Shown: positions 7,230 to 17,914, numbered from the stretch's first letter. The stretch: DNA of 64,000 nucleotides from Diacronema lutheri (GCA_019448385.1 JAGTXO010000015.1:826147-890146); one strand, 5' to 3'. The notes: generated by a model from the sequence alone, not told the origin. Made by a program: numbers and translations.

Positions 7230-9873
7230 ATGGTGTTACGCAAGGTTGCCGCGCTCCGCGTCAGCTCGAGCGTCGCGCGCGCGGCAGAGGTGGTGGGTTC
7301 GCCGTCGGCCGCGGCGAGGTTATCGTCGGGCCAACGTTTGGTGGGCATGCTGCTCTTTGCAGCGGCGATTGGGCCTGCGCGAGCGGTCGTCGCCCGGGCG
7401 CGCGAGACCGGCCGCTTCGAGCCCAATTACGACGGCGGCTCAGACTACGTGTACCACGACCCGGACCTGGCGAACATGATGCCCCTGCTCTTTCGCAACA
7501 ACCCGAACATGACGTGCTCCGACGACCGGCACACGACGCCCTTCCTCAAGCAGATCCGCGGCGTCAACCTTGGCGGCTGGCTCGTGCTCGAGCCGTGGAT
7601 CACGCCGTCGCTCTTCTACCAGTTCCTCGGCGCGGACGAGCGGTGGGGCGACGAGACGGCCAAGAAGGTGGGCATGGACATGTGGACTTTTTGCGAGGCG
7701 CTCGGTCCCGAGGAGGGCAACCGGCAGCTCCGCCGGCACTGGAAGTCGTGGGTGGGCGAGGAGGACATCCGCACGCTCTTCTCGCTCAACCTCGACACGC
7801 TGCGCATTCCGGTCGGTGATTGGATGTGGCGGCCGTACGGACCGTACGCGCCGCGCCACGTGCGCCGCGTTGCGCCTGCGCGCAACGCCGCCGCGCCGAC
7901 GCGCCTCTCGCGCCTCTCGCGCGCGCAGCTACGTCAACTGCACGGCGGGCGCGCTCGAAGAGCTTGACCGCGTGCTCGCGCTGTGCGGCAAGTACGGGCT
8001 CAAGGTGCTGCTCGACATCCACGCCGTCGAGGGCTCGCAGAACGGCCTGGACAACTCGGGCAGATCGACAGAGGTACGCTGGACGGCGAACACCTTCTCG
8101 GACGCACCCGAGATGCAGGGCCGCACCTTCTCGCACTGGTCGAGCAGGAAGGCGGAGTGGATTGGCGATTTTGAGATCGAGTCGCTCTCCTACTCGTCGA
8201 TCAACTGGGCGCGCATCGACGCGACCCTCGACGTGGTGCGGATGATCGCAGACCAGTACGCGCACAACGGCGCTGTGATGGGCGTGCAGCCGCTCAATGA
8301 GCCTTGGCTCTTCACGCCACTCGGCCCGCTCAAGCGCTTCTACTGGGAGGGGTGCGCGCGCCGCGCGGCCGAGCGCACCGCGCTGCGCCGCTGCGCCGCG
8401 CGGGCGTACGCCCACGCCACGCCGCGCACGCGCGCAATGGGCGGCCGTTCCGCCGCGCACTGCCCCACTCACGCCGCGCCGCGCCGCGCCGCGCTCTGCA
8501 TTCGTCAGTTACAAGATCATCAAGCGGAGGGCGCCGGGCTGGAAGTGGTTCATGCACGACAGCTTCAGGCTGTCGACTGGACTGTGGAACGGCTTCATGC
8601 GCGGCTGCCCCGACGTGGTGATGGACACCCACATCTACCAGGCGTGGAATTGGCCGGGCGATGCGTCCGCCTTCTACAAGGGCGCATGCGAGGCGAGGCA
8701 CACGATCGCCGCGTATGAGGCCAACGTGATGCCCGTCGTCGTGGGCGAGTGGAGCCTCGCGACGGACAACTGCGCGATGTGGCTCAACGGCTTCAACGAC
8801 AACCTGCCCGGCTACCCGATGGTGCAGTGCGACCTGGTGCCCTGCGCCAAGCCGTACATGGGCGCCGAGCAGCCGGGCGCGCCGCCTGATCCGACGCGCG
8901 GCCCGCGTGGCCCGTTTGGCACCGGCGAGTCGTCGCCAAGCTGTGCGCGCCCCGCCGCGCCGCGCCGCGCCGCGCTGTGCGCGCGGCGGCGGCCCGACGT
9001 TGCGCCCGCCGCCCTCACCGCTGCACCCGCCCTCACCGCGCCCGCGCAGACGGGCAGTGCCCTGTGAGCCGCGCATGGCGGGACCCGTCGGATCAGGAGG
9101 TGACGAGCACACTCGCGCTCAAGAAGCTCAACGCGTGGTCGCACGGGCACGGCTCCTTCTTTTGGAACTTTAAGACCGAGCTCGAGCCAAAGTGGGACTA
9201 CATACGCGCCGTCGACAGGGGCTGGCTGCCGCGCGACGCGCAGGCCGATCTCGCCGACGTGGCGAGCGCGTGCGAGGAGTACGATGAGGCGGAGGCCTTC
9301 GTCTGCCGCGCCAAGCCGGGTGCGAGCGACGGCGAGGTCATCGCGGGCGTCGACTGGGCGTGCCGCAACGCGGCCGTCAAGCTTGCCGGCTGCGATGCGC
9401 CCGACGACGCCTCCAAGCTCGCGCACGCGTCGCGCGTCTTCGACGGGTACTACTCGCGCTACCACACGGCGGGCGCGACGTGCGACTTTGGCGGCGCGGC
9501 CGAGCTCGACGACGATGGGCCGCGCAGTACGCCGCACCCGGCGCGCGCGCGCGACAACCCGCCGCGGCTCCTTCTCTTCCGCGGGCAGCTGCCGCCCGGC
9601 TTCGCCACGCACGCGGCGAGCCGAGCGGCGCATCGCGCGGCAGGCGTCGCCGCGGCTGCGCGCCGGCTGCTGGTCGGTGCGGGCGCGCTCGCGGCGGTGG
9701 GCGCGGTCGCGCTGGGTGCACGCCGCCGAGCGCGTGCATGCTCGTCACGTGACCGCGCCGTCGGCGAGTGCGGCCTGCGCGACGGGCTCGTCGAGCCCGA
9801 CGGCGATGCGGCTGCGGACGCGGCGCGCGCGGCAGGCGGCGCGCCGGTCTGCCGCTCGGACGCGTGGCGGTGA
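7230..9873 (+). CDS. GH5 exo-beta-1,3-glucanase with C-terminal CBM43 (X8) domain; four exons
   Basis: Exons 7230-7843, 7929-8351, 8509-8942, 9050-9873 give 764 residues; each join restores the family sequence. The GH5 exo-1,3-glucanase core shows RGVNLGGWLVLEPW, LDTLRIPVGDW, LLDIHAVEGSQNGLDNSG, acid/base Glu329 in QPLNEPW, and nucleophile Glu426 in VVVGEWS. Residues about 570-645 match the X8/CBM43 glucan-binding module (FVCRAKPGASD ... YYSRYHTAGATCDFGGAA). A hydrophobic N-terminal segment (LVGMLLFAAAIG) and a C-terminal membrane helix near residue 690 suggest a membrane-tethered secretory or surface enzyme acting on beta-1,3-glucan, either storage (chrysolaminarin-like) or wall. An alternative start is the ATG at 7347. 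Introns begin GTACGC, GTGCGC, GTGCGC. Confidence 0.88.
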
Positions 9874-9952
9874 GCGCTGCACGGACAGCACGGGAGCTGC
9901 GCGGCCGCGCGTGGCCCGGGACTGGTGAGAACTCGTGAGTGAACTGCGAGTG

Positions 9953-12887
9953 ATGAAAAGCTGGAATCCGAGAATCCACATGTTCGCGCCACCCGCGTGC
10001 TACGCGTCGAACGGGGCCAGCGGGGGCGCGAGCGACGCCGATGGCGCGTCGACCGCCGCGTTGGCGATGGGTGCTGCACGCACGCGTGGTCGCGGCGGCG
10101 GGCGCGGCGCCGCCCGCGGCACCTTGCCGACCGCCGCGCCGTACGGCGCGCGTGTACCCGGCAGCGGAGCTGCGCGCGGCGTGGGCGCCGGCACGAGTGG
10201 GGCGCGCGGGCGGGGCGGCGCTGCGCAGCAGCACATGTTTGCGCCGCCCGCCATCTACAGCGCGCCGCCGTCGGCTTTTTTCCGCGGCGGCGCGCGCGCG
10301 CTCGGCCGAGGCGGGCGCGGCGCCGTCGCGCGCCCGGACAGCGCGCCGCCCAGCCACGCGCCGCCCGACGGCGCGGCCGCGTCGAGCGCCCCGCCGACGA
10401 GCGGCGAGCCGAGCGGATCCGTGGTGCGCGCCGAGGACCTTGACGACGAGCCGCTCGAGATCAGCCGTGCCGATCTCGGCCTACCGCCGCTGCTCTGCGG
10501 CCGCTTTGCGACCGCGCAGCTCGTCGAGGTGCGCGGGCCAACAACGCTGCGCCTCGCGGCCGAGCGGCGCGGCCTCGCCGACGCGGACGTGCGCGACGTG
10601 CTGCTCGAGCTGCGCCGCGTGAGCGCCGCGCTCTACGCGGCCGCGGTGCGCGCGCGCGGCGCGGCTGGTCTGAAGGCGGGCGTGCGCGTGAGTGTCGATG
10701 TGTGCCTCGAGGACAACTTTGGCTCGCTCACCGACGAGGGCGTGCGCACGCTCGTCGCGGGGCTACTCGCGATGCGCGACGTGCTCCAGCCGCGCATCCT
10801 CCGGCTGCACGCCAACCGCATCGGCGACGACGGCGCCGAGTCGCTCGCGCGGCTGCTGCGCGCGAGCTGCTGGCCAATTGAGGTGCGCCCGCCATGCTGC
10901 TGCCCCCCCCCTCCCCCCTTCCCCTTCCCCTTCCCCTTCCCCTTCCCCTCCCATCGCCCCGTCGCGCCCGGCACGAGCGCGGCGCTGCGCCGATGGCGGC
11001 ACGCGTTGCTCACACCGTCGCACGCGCGCTCAGCGCCCCCTCAACGCCGTCGCCGCCCGCTGCACCGCGCGCTCGATGCGCTGACAGGAGCTCCACCTCT
11101 CGCACAACCGGATTGGCGAGCGCGGCTTCCGTGCGCTCCTCGACGCGGCGCTCGCGCCCACGCACACCGGCGCCGCGCGCTGGCCGCGTGCCGACCTGCG
11201 CGCGGCGGCGCGGCCCAGCGGCGCGGCCGCCGACGTGCCGTGGCCGCCTCGCGTGCCGCTGTGGCTGCGTGTTGAGTTCAACCTGCTGCAGACGCCCGTG
11301 CGCGCCATGGTGCGCGGCCTCGATGCGCGCCAGCGCGCGGCGCTCTGCTTCGTGCAGCCGCGCGGGCCAGCCCCCGCGCAGTGCGACATCAAGCACTGCA
11401 AGCGCTGCTCGCCTGCGGCGGTGCACGTGCCGTACCTCGAGTGCCAGAAGCTGCGCGGTGCGCGGCTGCTCGACGGGCGGCTGCGCGCGGCCGGCGCGGG
11501 GCCAATCGACGCCGACGTGCCGTCGCCGCGCGCCGCCACCGCTGCGGAGCGGCCGTCGACGCTGCCGGGCGCGCGCGACGGCGGCGTGCAGTCGCCGCGC
11601 GCGTCTCCGCCCGTCGTCGGAGCTGAGTGCCGTGCGCTGTCGTCGCCCGCTGACGGCCGTGCGCAGGGCGGGGGCGAGGCCGGGGGCGAGGGCGAGGGCG
11701 AGGGCGAGGGCGGGGGCGAGGGCGAGGGTGAGACGCTCTTTGTGCTTCTCGACACGAACGCGCTCATCTCCCTCGCGATGCCGCCCGCGCCACCGCACCC
11801 CGCCTGCGCGGCCGCGGCCGCGGCGGGCGCATGGCGGCCTGCGCTCTGCTTTGAATCGATGCTGTGTGGCAAGGGCTGCGTAACCGGCAGCGTGCGCATG
11901 CTGCTTGTCGAGACAGTCCGTCAGCAGCTCGAGGCCATCAAGCAGCAGGGCGCGCACTCGCCAGCGCCCGGCGCGCGCGCGTCGCCCAATGGCCGCCCGG
12001 CGCGCGATGCGGCAGGTGCAGCGCGCACCTTCTTCTCGCGCCAGCTCGTCGAGCTGAGTGCACGCGGCCAGCTGCTCTACCTTGACACGCTCGACGTCGA
12101 GGACGTTGCGCGCGCGCAGCTCTGCCGCGTCGAGAGTCCGGAGGGGCGCGCGGATGGCCGTCGCGACATGGACGGGCGCATCGTGGACTGCGGCCTCGTC
12201 CTGTCGCGCCAGCTGCGAGAGGGCGACACACTGCTCCTCCTCACCGACGACCGCGAGCTCCTCGCGCGCGCGCGCAACCACGGGCTCGCCGCTGAATCGC
12301 TGCGCGACCTCGCGCGCGCGCTTGGCGCCGACGGAGCGCCAGCGCCTCCGTGGGGCGCCGCCCAAATGCGCGCCGCGTGCTCCGAGCCGTGCCGCCGGCT
12401 GCTCGACCTCTCGCACTCGGCGCGGCCGTCCGTGCTCGGCGCGTTTGACGAGCTGCACCACGCGCACCGGCTCGGCGCGCGCGCAGCAGCGATGCTGCGC
12501 GCTCTCGCGCGCGGCGCGCCGGAGGCAGCGGCGGCAGCGCGCGCGCCGCACGCCGGCGGTGGCGGCGGCGGCGGCGACGGCGGCGGCGGCGGCGAGGGCG
12601 GCAGCGGCGAGCTCGCGGCGGTTGGCGGCGGAGCGCAACGTGAGGTGGGCGCGCGTGCCGACGCACAGCCGGCCGACGGGACGCGGGGCGCACCGGCGCA
12701 AAGCTGCGTCGGCCTGGCGGGCTCGCCCGTGGGAACCGATGCGCCCATCGCGCGCGCGCCCGACGGCGCGGCCTCGGCGCCGTCGGGCGCCGAGGCCGCG
12801 TCGCTCGCCTCGGAGCTCGAGGCGGCCGCTACGCGCTGGCACGCGCTCGTGCAGTCGCGCGACGCCTTCCAGCGGCAGCCGCGCTGA
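9953..12887 (+). CDS. LRR / PIN-domain protein; two exons
   Basis: Exons 9953-10882 and 11088-12887 give 909 residues. The first 180 residues are Gly/Arg/Ala-rich with RGRGG motifs and a repeated MFAPPA(I/C)Y motif. Leucine-rich repeats follow (LQPRILRLHANRIGDDGAESL); the splice joins PIE to ELHLSHNRIGERGFRALL, completing the next repeat. After an acidic GEGEGEG linker comes a PIN nuclease-like domain: LFVLLDTNALISL (Asp532) and, about 170 residues later, LLLLTDDRELLARA. PIN domains are Mg2+-dependent RNases found in RNA decay and rRNA processing. Together with RGG motifs this suggests an RNA-processing role; the target is unknown. The intron has a long CCCCTT pyrimidine tract. GTG at 9935 is in frame, but ATG at 9953 is the normal start. 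Confidence 0.75.
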
Positions 12888-12999
12888 GCGCCGCACGCGC
12901 GCGCGAGCGGCGCGTGCTCCCGCGCAGCTCCCGCGCGCACCGGCAGCGCATGCACAGATGCAAAGTCACTGACCACTGGGGAGAAGGAGGGCAAGGAGC

Positions 13000-13081
13000 C
13001 CCTCCCAGTCATGGGAAATAGCCCTCGCGCACATGCCTCCCCCTCCCATTCATGGGAAATAGCCCTCGCGCACATGCCTCC
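13000..13081. repeat. 41-base tandem direct repeat (two copies)
   Basis: Units 13000-13040 and 13041-13081 differ at one base (CCCTCCCAG versus CCCTCCCAT, then TCATGGGAAATAGCCC and on). The right unit holds the stop codon and last codons of the convergent amidohydrolase gene (TCA at 13050-13052); the left unit would be its 3' UTR. Confidence 0.9.
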
Positions 13082-14297
13082 AGAAAGCGTCGCCGAGCAG
13101 GCACGAGAATATGATGCAGACGGGGCCTCCCCCTGGCGGACCCTGGTGCTCGGCGCCGCCGGACACGTAGATGCGGCCGGCCGGACCCGCGTCGCCCACG
13201 AGCCGGCGCAGCGCGCCGCCGACGCGCGCGCACGCAAACTGACTCGCGCGCGCGTCCGAGTCGGTCCAGCGGCCGGCGAGGGGCAGCTGGTCGAGCGCCG
13301 CGGCGCCGTCGGCCTTCGCCAGCGCGCAGACCAGCCGCTCGTGCGCGTTCGCGCTCAGCCGGCCGGCTGACGCGTCGAGCCCCGCTTCGCCGAGCGCGCG
13401 AGCGACCGATGCGACGTCGGCCGCGTCGGCCATCACCGCCCTCGCCGCGCGGAGGGTCGACGCGCTGCCGGTTGCGTTGCCAATGACGAGCACCTCCGAG
13501 CGACTGAGCCCTGGCCGCGCCGACGCGGCTGCCATGTCGGAGCGCAGGCGCAAGAGGGCCGAGCACACGTCCTCCGGCGCCACCCTCCCCACCTCGCCCG
13601 TCGCGCTGCCAACGCCGAGCGCGGACGCGCCGCGCGAGAGGCCCGCCGACTCGGCGCTCGTCAGCGCGAGCGCCGGAGCGCCCGCCGCGCGCGCCGCCTC
13701 GATCTGCGCGTCGCTGAGCAGCGGGCACTGCACCTCAGCGAGGCAGAGGTCGGTGCGCGGATCGAGGCGCGCCTCTGCGCACGCGGCCACGACGGCCTGG
13801 CGCGTGGCTTCAACCTGCGCGAGCGTGCCGAGCTCGTGCGGCGCGAGCTCGCGCGTGAACGCGCACGCGAACGCGAGGCGAGCCTCGCCCTCGTCGGGCG
13901 ACGCCTGCGCGCGCGCGTCGAGCGCGGCCGGCGGCGGCGCGTTGTGGCAGAAGACGAGCAGCCGCGGCCACTCGACGCCCTCGGCACCCGCGCTCATCAT
14001 GATCGCGGCAGGCCGGTCACAGTTCGGCGCGTGCGCCGAGAGGAGGCGCGACACCTCGGAGCAGACCACCGTGCCGGCCGGCTGCGCGCCGGCGGGCGCG
14101 CCGTCCGCCTTGCCCAGAAGCGCGACGACGCGTGCGTGCGGATTCTGCTCGAGCCACGAGGCGAGCACGCGCGCAGTATCGCCCGGGCGTGGCACTTCGA
14201 GCGTCGAGACAATGGGCACGTGCGCCGCCGAGGACAGCCGGCGCACCGCGCCCGCCCACTGCCGTCGGAGCCGCAGCATCCCGCGCAGTGCCTCCAT
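13050..14297 (-). CDS. Ring-opening amidohydrolase (cyanuric acid hydrolase/barbiturase family)
   Basis: 415 residues from the ATG at 14297. The N-terminus (MEALRGMLRLRRQWAGAVRRLSS) looks like a mitochondrial presequence. The family's three-part architecture is visible: first part LLGKADGA (Lys63) and MMSAGAEGVEWP (Ser102); middle part VQCPLL at 189-194 and LSRGASALGVG; third part ALAKADGA and VSGGAEHQGPPGGGPV. These enzymes hydrolyse cyclic imides such as cyanuric acid or barbiturate with Ser-Lys pairs. The middle part has Gln190 where I recall Lys in the usual KCPLL motif, so substrate or activity may differ. About 20 extra C-terminal residues run into a 41-base repeat. Same strand as the MFS gene 183 bases upstream. 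Confidence 0.8.
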   Translation of the reverse strand: MEALRGMLRLRRQWAGAVRRLSSAAHVPIVSTLEVPRPGDTARVLASWLEQNPHARVVALLGKADGAPAGAQPAGTVVCSEVSRLLSAHAPNCDRPAAIMMSAGAEGVEWPRLLVFCHNAPPPAALDARAQASPDEGEARLAFACAFTRELAPHELGTLAQVEATRQAVVAACAEARLDPRTDLCLAEVQCPLLSDAQIEAARAAGAPALALTSAESAGLSRGASALGVGSATGEVGRVAPEDVCSALLRLRSDMAAASARPGLSRSEVLVIGNATGSASTLRAARAVMADAADVASVARALGEAGLDASAGRLSANAHERLVCALAKADGAAALDQLPLAGRWTDSDARASQFACARVGGALRRLVGDAGPAGRIYVSGGAEHQGPPGGGPVCIIFSCLLGDAFWRHVREGYFP

Positions 14298-14480
14298 CTT
14301 CAACCGCTTTGGGGGGCTCCGCTTTTGCGCCGCTTTTGCGGTGGAGACGACAGTGGGTGGGTGAGGTGTGTGCACCCGGTGTGGACTTGCGGAGACGTTG
14401 TGACCGCGAACACAGACCATTGCTTGAGTGAGTGATGCACAGCGCCCCACCCGGTCTGCCTTCGTGCACGCCGCACGGCG

Positions 14481-16147
14481 TCATTGATGGACGCCGATGG
14501 AAACGGCCTTGACCGGGCCGACCCGGCTCTCGGACGTCTCCGCCGTTGCGTGCGCCTCGCCGCGCGGCGCGCAGCCGCGCCACGCGGACCCCGCGGGCAC
14601 TCGCAGCTCGCCGTGCCCCGGCGCGCCGAAGAGCGAGGCGGGCAGCACGAGCGTGAGGGCGCTGAGCACGAGGCACGCGGCCGCAAAGACCCAGCCGCCC
14701 ACGTAGCTGCCGCGCGCGTCAAAGATGGCGCCGGCGATGACCGGCCCGCTGAACGTGCCAAGGCCAAGCGTCGCGGTCGAGATGGTCGTCGCGTGCGCCA
14801 TGTGCTCCGGTGTGCTCACCTGGCCGCGCAGGCACCGCGTGCCGTGACGCGTGCCGTGACGCGCGGGCGCGTGTGCGCGCCAGTGTCGGGCGGCGCGGCG
14901 CGGTGCGGCGCGGCGTGCGGCGTGCGGCGTGCGGCTCGCGCTCGCGCGCGCGCGCACCTCGGGCGCGAGCGCGACCATGAGGGAGTTGAGCCCGCCGGTG
15001 AAGCCGCCGGCGAGAACGGCGTACGCGCAGAGCAGCGGGTACGAGCCCCAGACGAAGGGCGCAACCAGGTCGACCAGCGCGTAGAGCAGCGCGACGAGCA
15101 GCCAAAGGCGGCGGCGGCCGAAACGGTCGGCGAGCGCATTGATCGGCACGCGCAGCCCGACCGAGCCCGCGGCGATGTAGAGCACGAGCGAGTCGGCGCG
15201 CTCCGCCGACAAGCCCTGGTCGCGCCCGGCGGCGACGAGGTGCACGACAGGCACCCACGAGCCGAGCCCGTACAGCCCGATCACGACCGCGAGCCTGCGC
15301 ACCTCGCGGTTTCGCATCACCTCGCGCGCGGTGACGGGCGGCGTCGCGCCGACGACGGAGGGCGCGCCGCTTGCCGACTGTGCGCCCACGTCGGGCGCGG
15401 GCAGCAGCAGCGGCGGCGGCGGCGGCGTGAGCGGAAGTGCCGCGCAGACGAGTAGGGCCACGTCGCACGCGCCGAGCACGCGCAGCACACCGCGCCAGCC
15501 AAGCGAGCGCACGGCGAGGCCCCAGAGCGGCGCGATCAAGAACGGACCGGCCGCCCCGCCCGTGTTGCCGATCGCCGAGGTGATCGCACGCCTGCGCAGG
15601 AACCACTTGTTGTTCACGATGATGCCAGCGAACAGCGCGCACGAGTGGCCGATGCCGACAACGATCGAGAATGTGATGTATCTGCGGGGCGCGTCGAGCG
15701 CGCAGCGAGGCCAGGCGCGGAGCGCGGTCGGAGGCGCCGCCCAGCGCGGCTAGGCGAGGCGGCGGCCGCGCCGCCGGCAGGGCCGCAGCGCGCGCACAGG
15801 TGCCACAGCTCCGTGGCGTGCGCGCTCGCGATGATGCCGAGCCCGGCGAGCAGCGCGCCGACCAGGCACGTCGAGCGCTCGCCGAGCCGAACGATCACGT
15901 CGCCGACGAAGAAGCCGAAAAAGTCCATCACGCCCGTTGAGGCCGAACCGACGATCGCCGTCTGCGCGCGCCCCTTGCCAAACTCGGCGAGCAGCTCGAC
16001 GAGCAGCAGGCCGCTCGTGTACTGCAGCCCGAGCGTGCCCGCGCACACGAGCCAATACGCGGCAAGGCGCAGCCACGCGGCCGAACCGCCATCGGGCGGT
16101 GGCCCGGCCGCGCGCGGCGGGGCCATGAGCGCGCCCAACCAGCTCAT
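14481..16147 (-). CDS. MFS transporter, monocarboxylate-transporter-like; three exons
   Basis: Exons on the minus strand 16147-15798, 15681-14958 and 14819-14481 give 470 residues; the joins read ELWHL/YITFS and ALAPE/VSTPE. Twelve hydrophobic helices are expected. Recognisable features are a first helix YWLVCAGTLGLQYTSGLLL, NKWFLRRRAITSAIGNTGGAAGPF (family signature between helices 4 and 5), a Pro/Leu central loop, and ADRFGRRRLW between helices 8 and 9. This matches the monocarboxylate/oxalate-formate branch of the major facilitator superfamily. The substrate cannot be read from sequence. The introns (116 and 138 bases) both start GTGCGC; the second contains GCGGCGCGG repeats. ATG 16126 is a possible alternative start. 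Confidence 0.85.
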
Positions 16148-16386
16148 GATGCTGGCTGGCTGAGCTCGGCGACGGACGCGCGCGCGGCAAAAATGATGAT
16201 GCCGCTTGGGGCGGGGAAAAGACGTGATCAGCTGAATTTTTGGTGGATTTCCGATTTCGGATTTTCAATTCTTGCTTCATGATCGACCGACAGTCAGGGA
16301 GAGAGGGGCCTGAGAGGGGGACGCGTGCAGGCAATCGACTGAGCCTACAGGCCGTCGTGCCCCCTGCCCGGCGGCCGTTGGCACCA

Positions 16387-17859
16387 TCAGCGGTGCCGGT
16401 TGTGCTCGTTGGCCGGCCCCGCCCACAGCTCGACGATGAAGGCGCGCCGCCCGCCGCGCGTGACCGGCGTCACGTTGTGCCGCTTCTCGCTCGGGAAGAG
16501 CACGCCGTCGCCGGGCGCGAGCTCCTCGCCGAGCGCGCTCAGGCCGCCGCCAACGTCCGCGCCCGACCCATCCGCCGCCTCGCGCCAGAGCAGCAGCTCG
16601 CCGCCATCAAAGTCCGACCTGCGCGAGAGTGCGACCGAGAGGGTCAGGAGCGAGCCGGCGTCGCGGTGCTCCGGGTCGGCGACGGAGCCGCCGAGCTCGT
16701 ACGCGTGGAACTCGGCGGAGCGCACGCTCGTGCTGCGCCCGCGCAGCAGCCGCCAGCGCGCCGAGTCCGCCGCGCGCAGTCGATTGAGCAACCTTGGCAG
16801 CAGCGCGGGCAGCGCGCGCTCGAGCCGCGCGGCGCGGTGCAGGTGGAGCACGCGGTGCTGCGCGCAGCGGTGGCACGCGTCCTCGGCTGCCGAGGCGAGC
16901 TCCGTCGCGCTCGCGCCCGCCGCGAACAGGTCGAGCGCGGCGAGGGCCTCCGAGATGTCTCCGCGCGCGCCCGCCGCGTCGGCCGCCGGCGCGCGCTCGT
17001 CATCGGTGGTGTGGAGCAGCGAGTCGCCGAGCGCGAGGAGCTGCGCAACCTCGGCGGCCGAGAGCAGCCCGCGTAGCACGGCTGGCTCGGCCGCGTCCGC
17101 CTGCGCGCGCGTGAGCGGCGGGCGCGGCTCCCATGGCGGGCTGGCAGCCTCCCACGCGCGCACGGCCGTGCCAAAGGGCGGGACGACGAAGACGCCGTCG
17201 CGCTCGGCGTGACGGCTGACCGGCCACGCCGGTCGATCGGCCACGTCCGCGAAGAGCGCGTCGCTCCGCTCGAAGTCGACGCACGCGTCAAGCGCCTCGA
17301 CGCACGTGAGCAGCCGCAGCGCGCCGCTCGCGCCAGCCCACTCAGCGTGCAGGAAGGCGCTCAGGCGCGAGAGCGCGTGGCCCGTCACGAAGACGATCGC
17401 GCAGGTCGGTGGGGGCAAGCACAGCGCGCGCGCCGCCGGCTCGGCCGCCTCGCCCAGCACGCCGCGCAGCAGCGCGCCCGGCGCGAGGCGCAGCAGGTCG
17501 CACGCGAAGAAGGCGCACCGCTCGGCGGCGCCCTGCTCGGCCGCGCTCGCGCGCGCGTCGCGGATGCAGCGCGCGTCAATGTCGACGCCCACGCAGCGGC
17601 AACCGTACTGCGCCGCCGCCTGCAGCAGCACGCGGCCGTCACCGCAGCCGAGGTCCCAGAGGACATCGTCCGGCGCGAGGCGCGCGCACTGCAGCACGAT
17701 CGGGATGCGTGACGGCGCGCACGGCACGAAGGGCGAGACGGAGTGCGGCCCGGCGGCGCTCCACGGGTCGTCCGCCTCGCGCGCGAGCTCCGCGCGCCGC
17801 GCGAGCACGTGCGCCTCGAGCAGCCGGCCCTGCTCGGCCGAGTGCGCGTCGAGGCCCAT
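16387..17859 (-). CDS. SAM methyltransferase fused to 2-oxoglutarate/Fe(II) oxygenase
   Basis: 490 residues from the ATG at 17859 in one exon. Residues about 40-180 are a Rossmann methyltransferase: PFVPCAPSRIPIVL, motif I VLWDLGCGDGRVLL (65-79), then CVGVDID, with a layout like the FAM173/ATPSCKMT lysine methyltransferases. The C-terminal 110 residues form a prolyl-4-hydroxylase-like oxygenase: HxD at 398-400 (PEHRDAGSLLT), distal His461 (SEKRHNVTPV) and the 2OG-binding Arg in RGGRRAFIVELW. Two enzymes in one chain suggest sequential methylation and hydroxylation of the same substrate, which is inference. The link between the domains is continuous with no stop and no intron signal. It is head-to-head with the glycosyltransferase gene, 55 bases between ATGs. 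Confidence 0.8.
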   Translation of the reverse strand: MGLDAHSAEQGRLLEAHVLARRAELAREADDPWSAAGPHSVSPFVPCAPSRIPIVLQCARLAPDDVLWDLGCGDGRVLLQAAAQYGCRCVGVDIDARCIRDARASAAEQGAAERCAFFACDLLRLAPGALLRGVLGEAAEPAARALCLPPPTCAIVFVTGHALSRLSAFLHAEWAGASGALRLLTCVEALDACVDFERSDALFADVADRPAWPVSRHAERDGVFVVPPFGTAVRAWEAASPPWEPRPPLTRAQADAAEPAVLRGLLSAAEVAQLLALGDSLLHTTDDERAPAADAAGARGDISEALAALDLFAAGASATELASAAEDACHRCAQHRVLHLHRAARLERALPALLPRLLNRLRAADSARWRLLRGRSTSVRSAEFHAYELGGSVADPEHRDAGSLLTLSVALSRRSDFDGGELLLWREAADGSGADVGGGLSALGEELAPGDGVLFPSEKRHNVTPVTRGGRRAFIVELWAGPANEHNRHR

Positions 17860-17914
17860 AGCATGCGCCCGCGCGCGGACGGGCAACGTCGGGCACGATG
17901 GCGATGCGAACGCG
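17860..17914. promoter_or_regulatory. 55-base divergent intergenic region
   Basis: Lies between the ATGs of the methyltransferase/oxygenase gene (17859, minus) and the glycosyltransferase gene (17915, plus). It is GC-rich with no TATA-like run, so transcription of at least one gene probably starts inside it or within the opposite gene's 5' region. Confidence 0.45.

Noticed and set aside
11010-12896. Minus frame opposite the LRR-PIN gene
   Set aside because: Composition typical of antisense shadows; the plus strand has PIN and LRR motifs.
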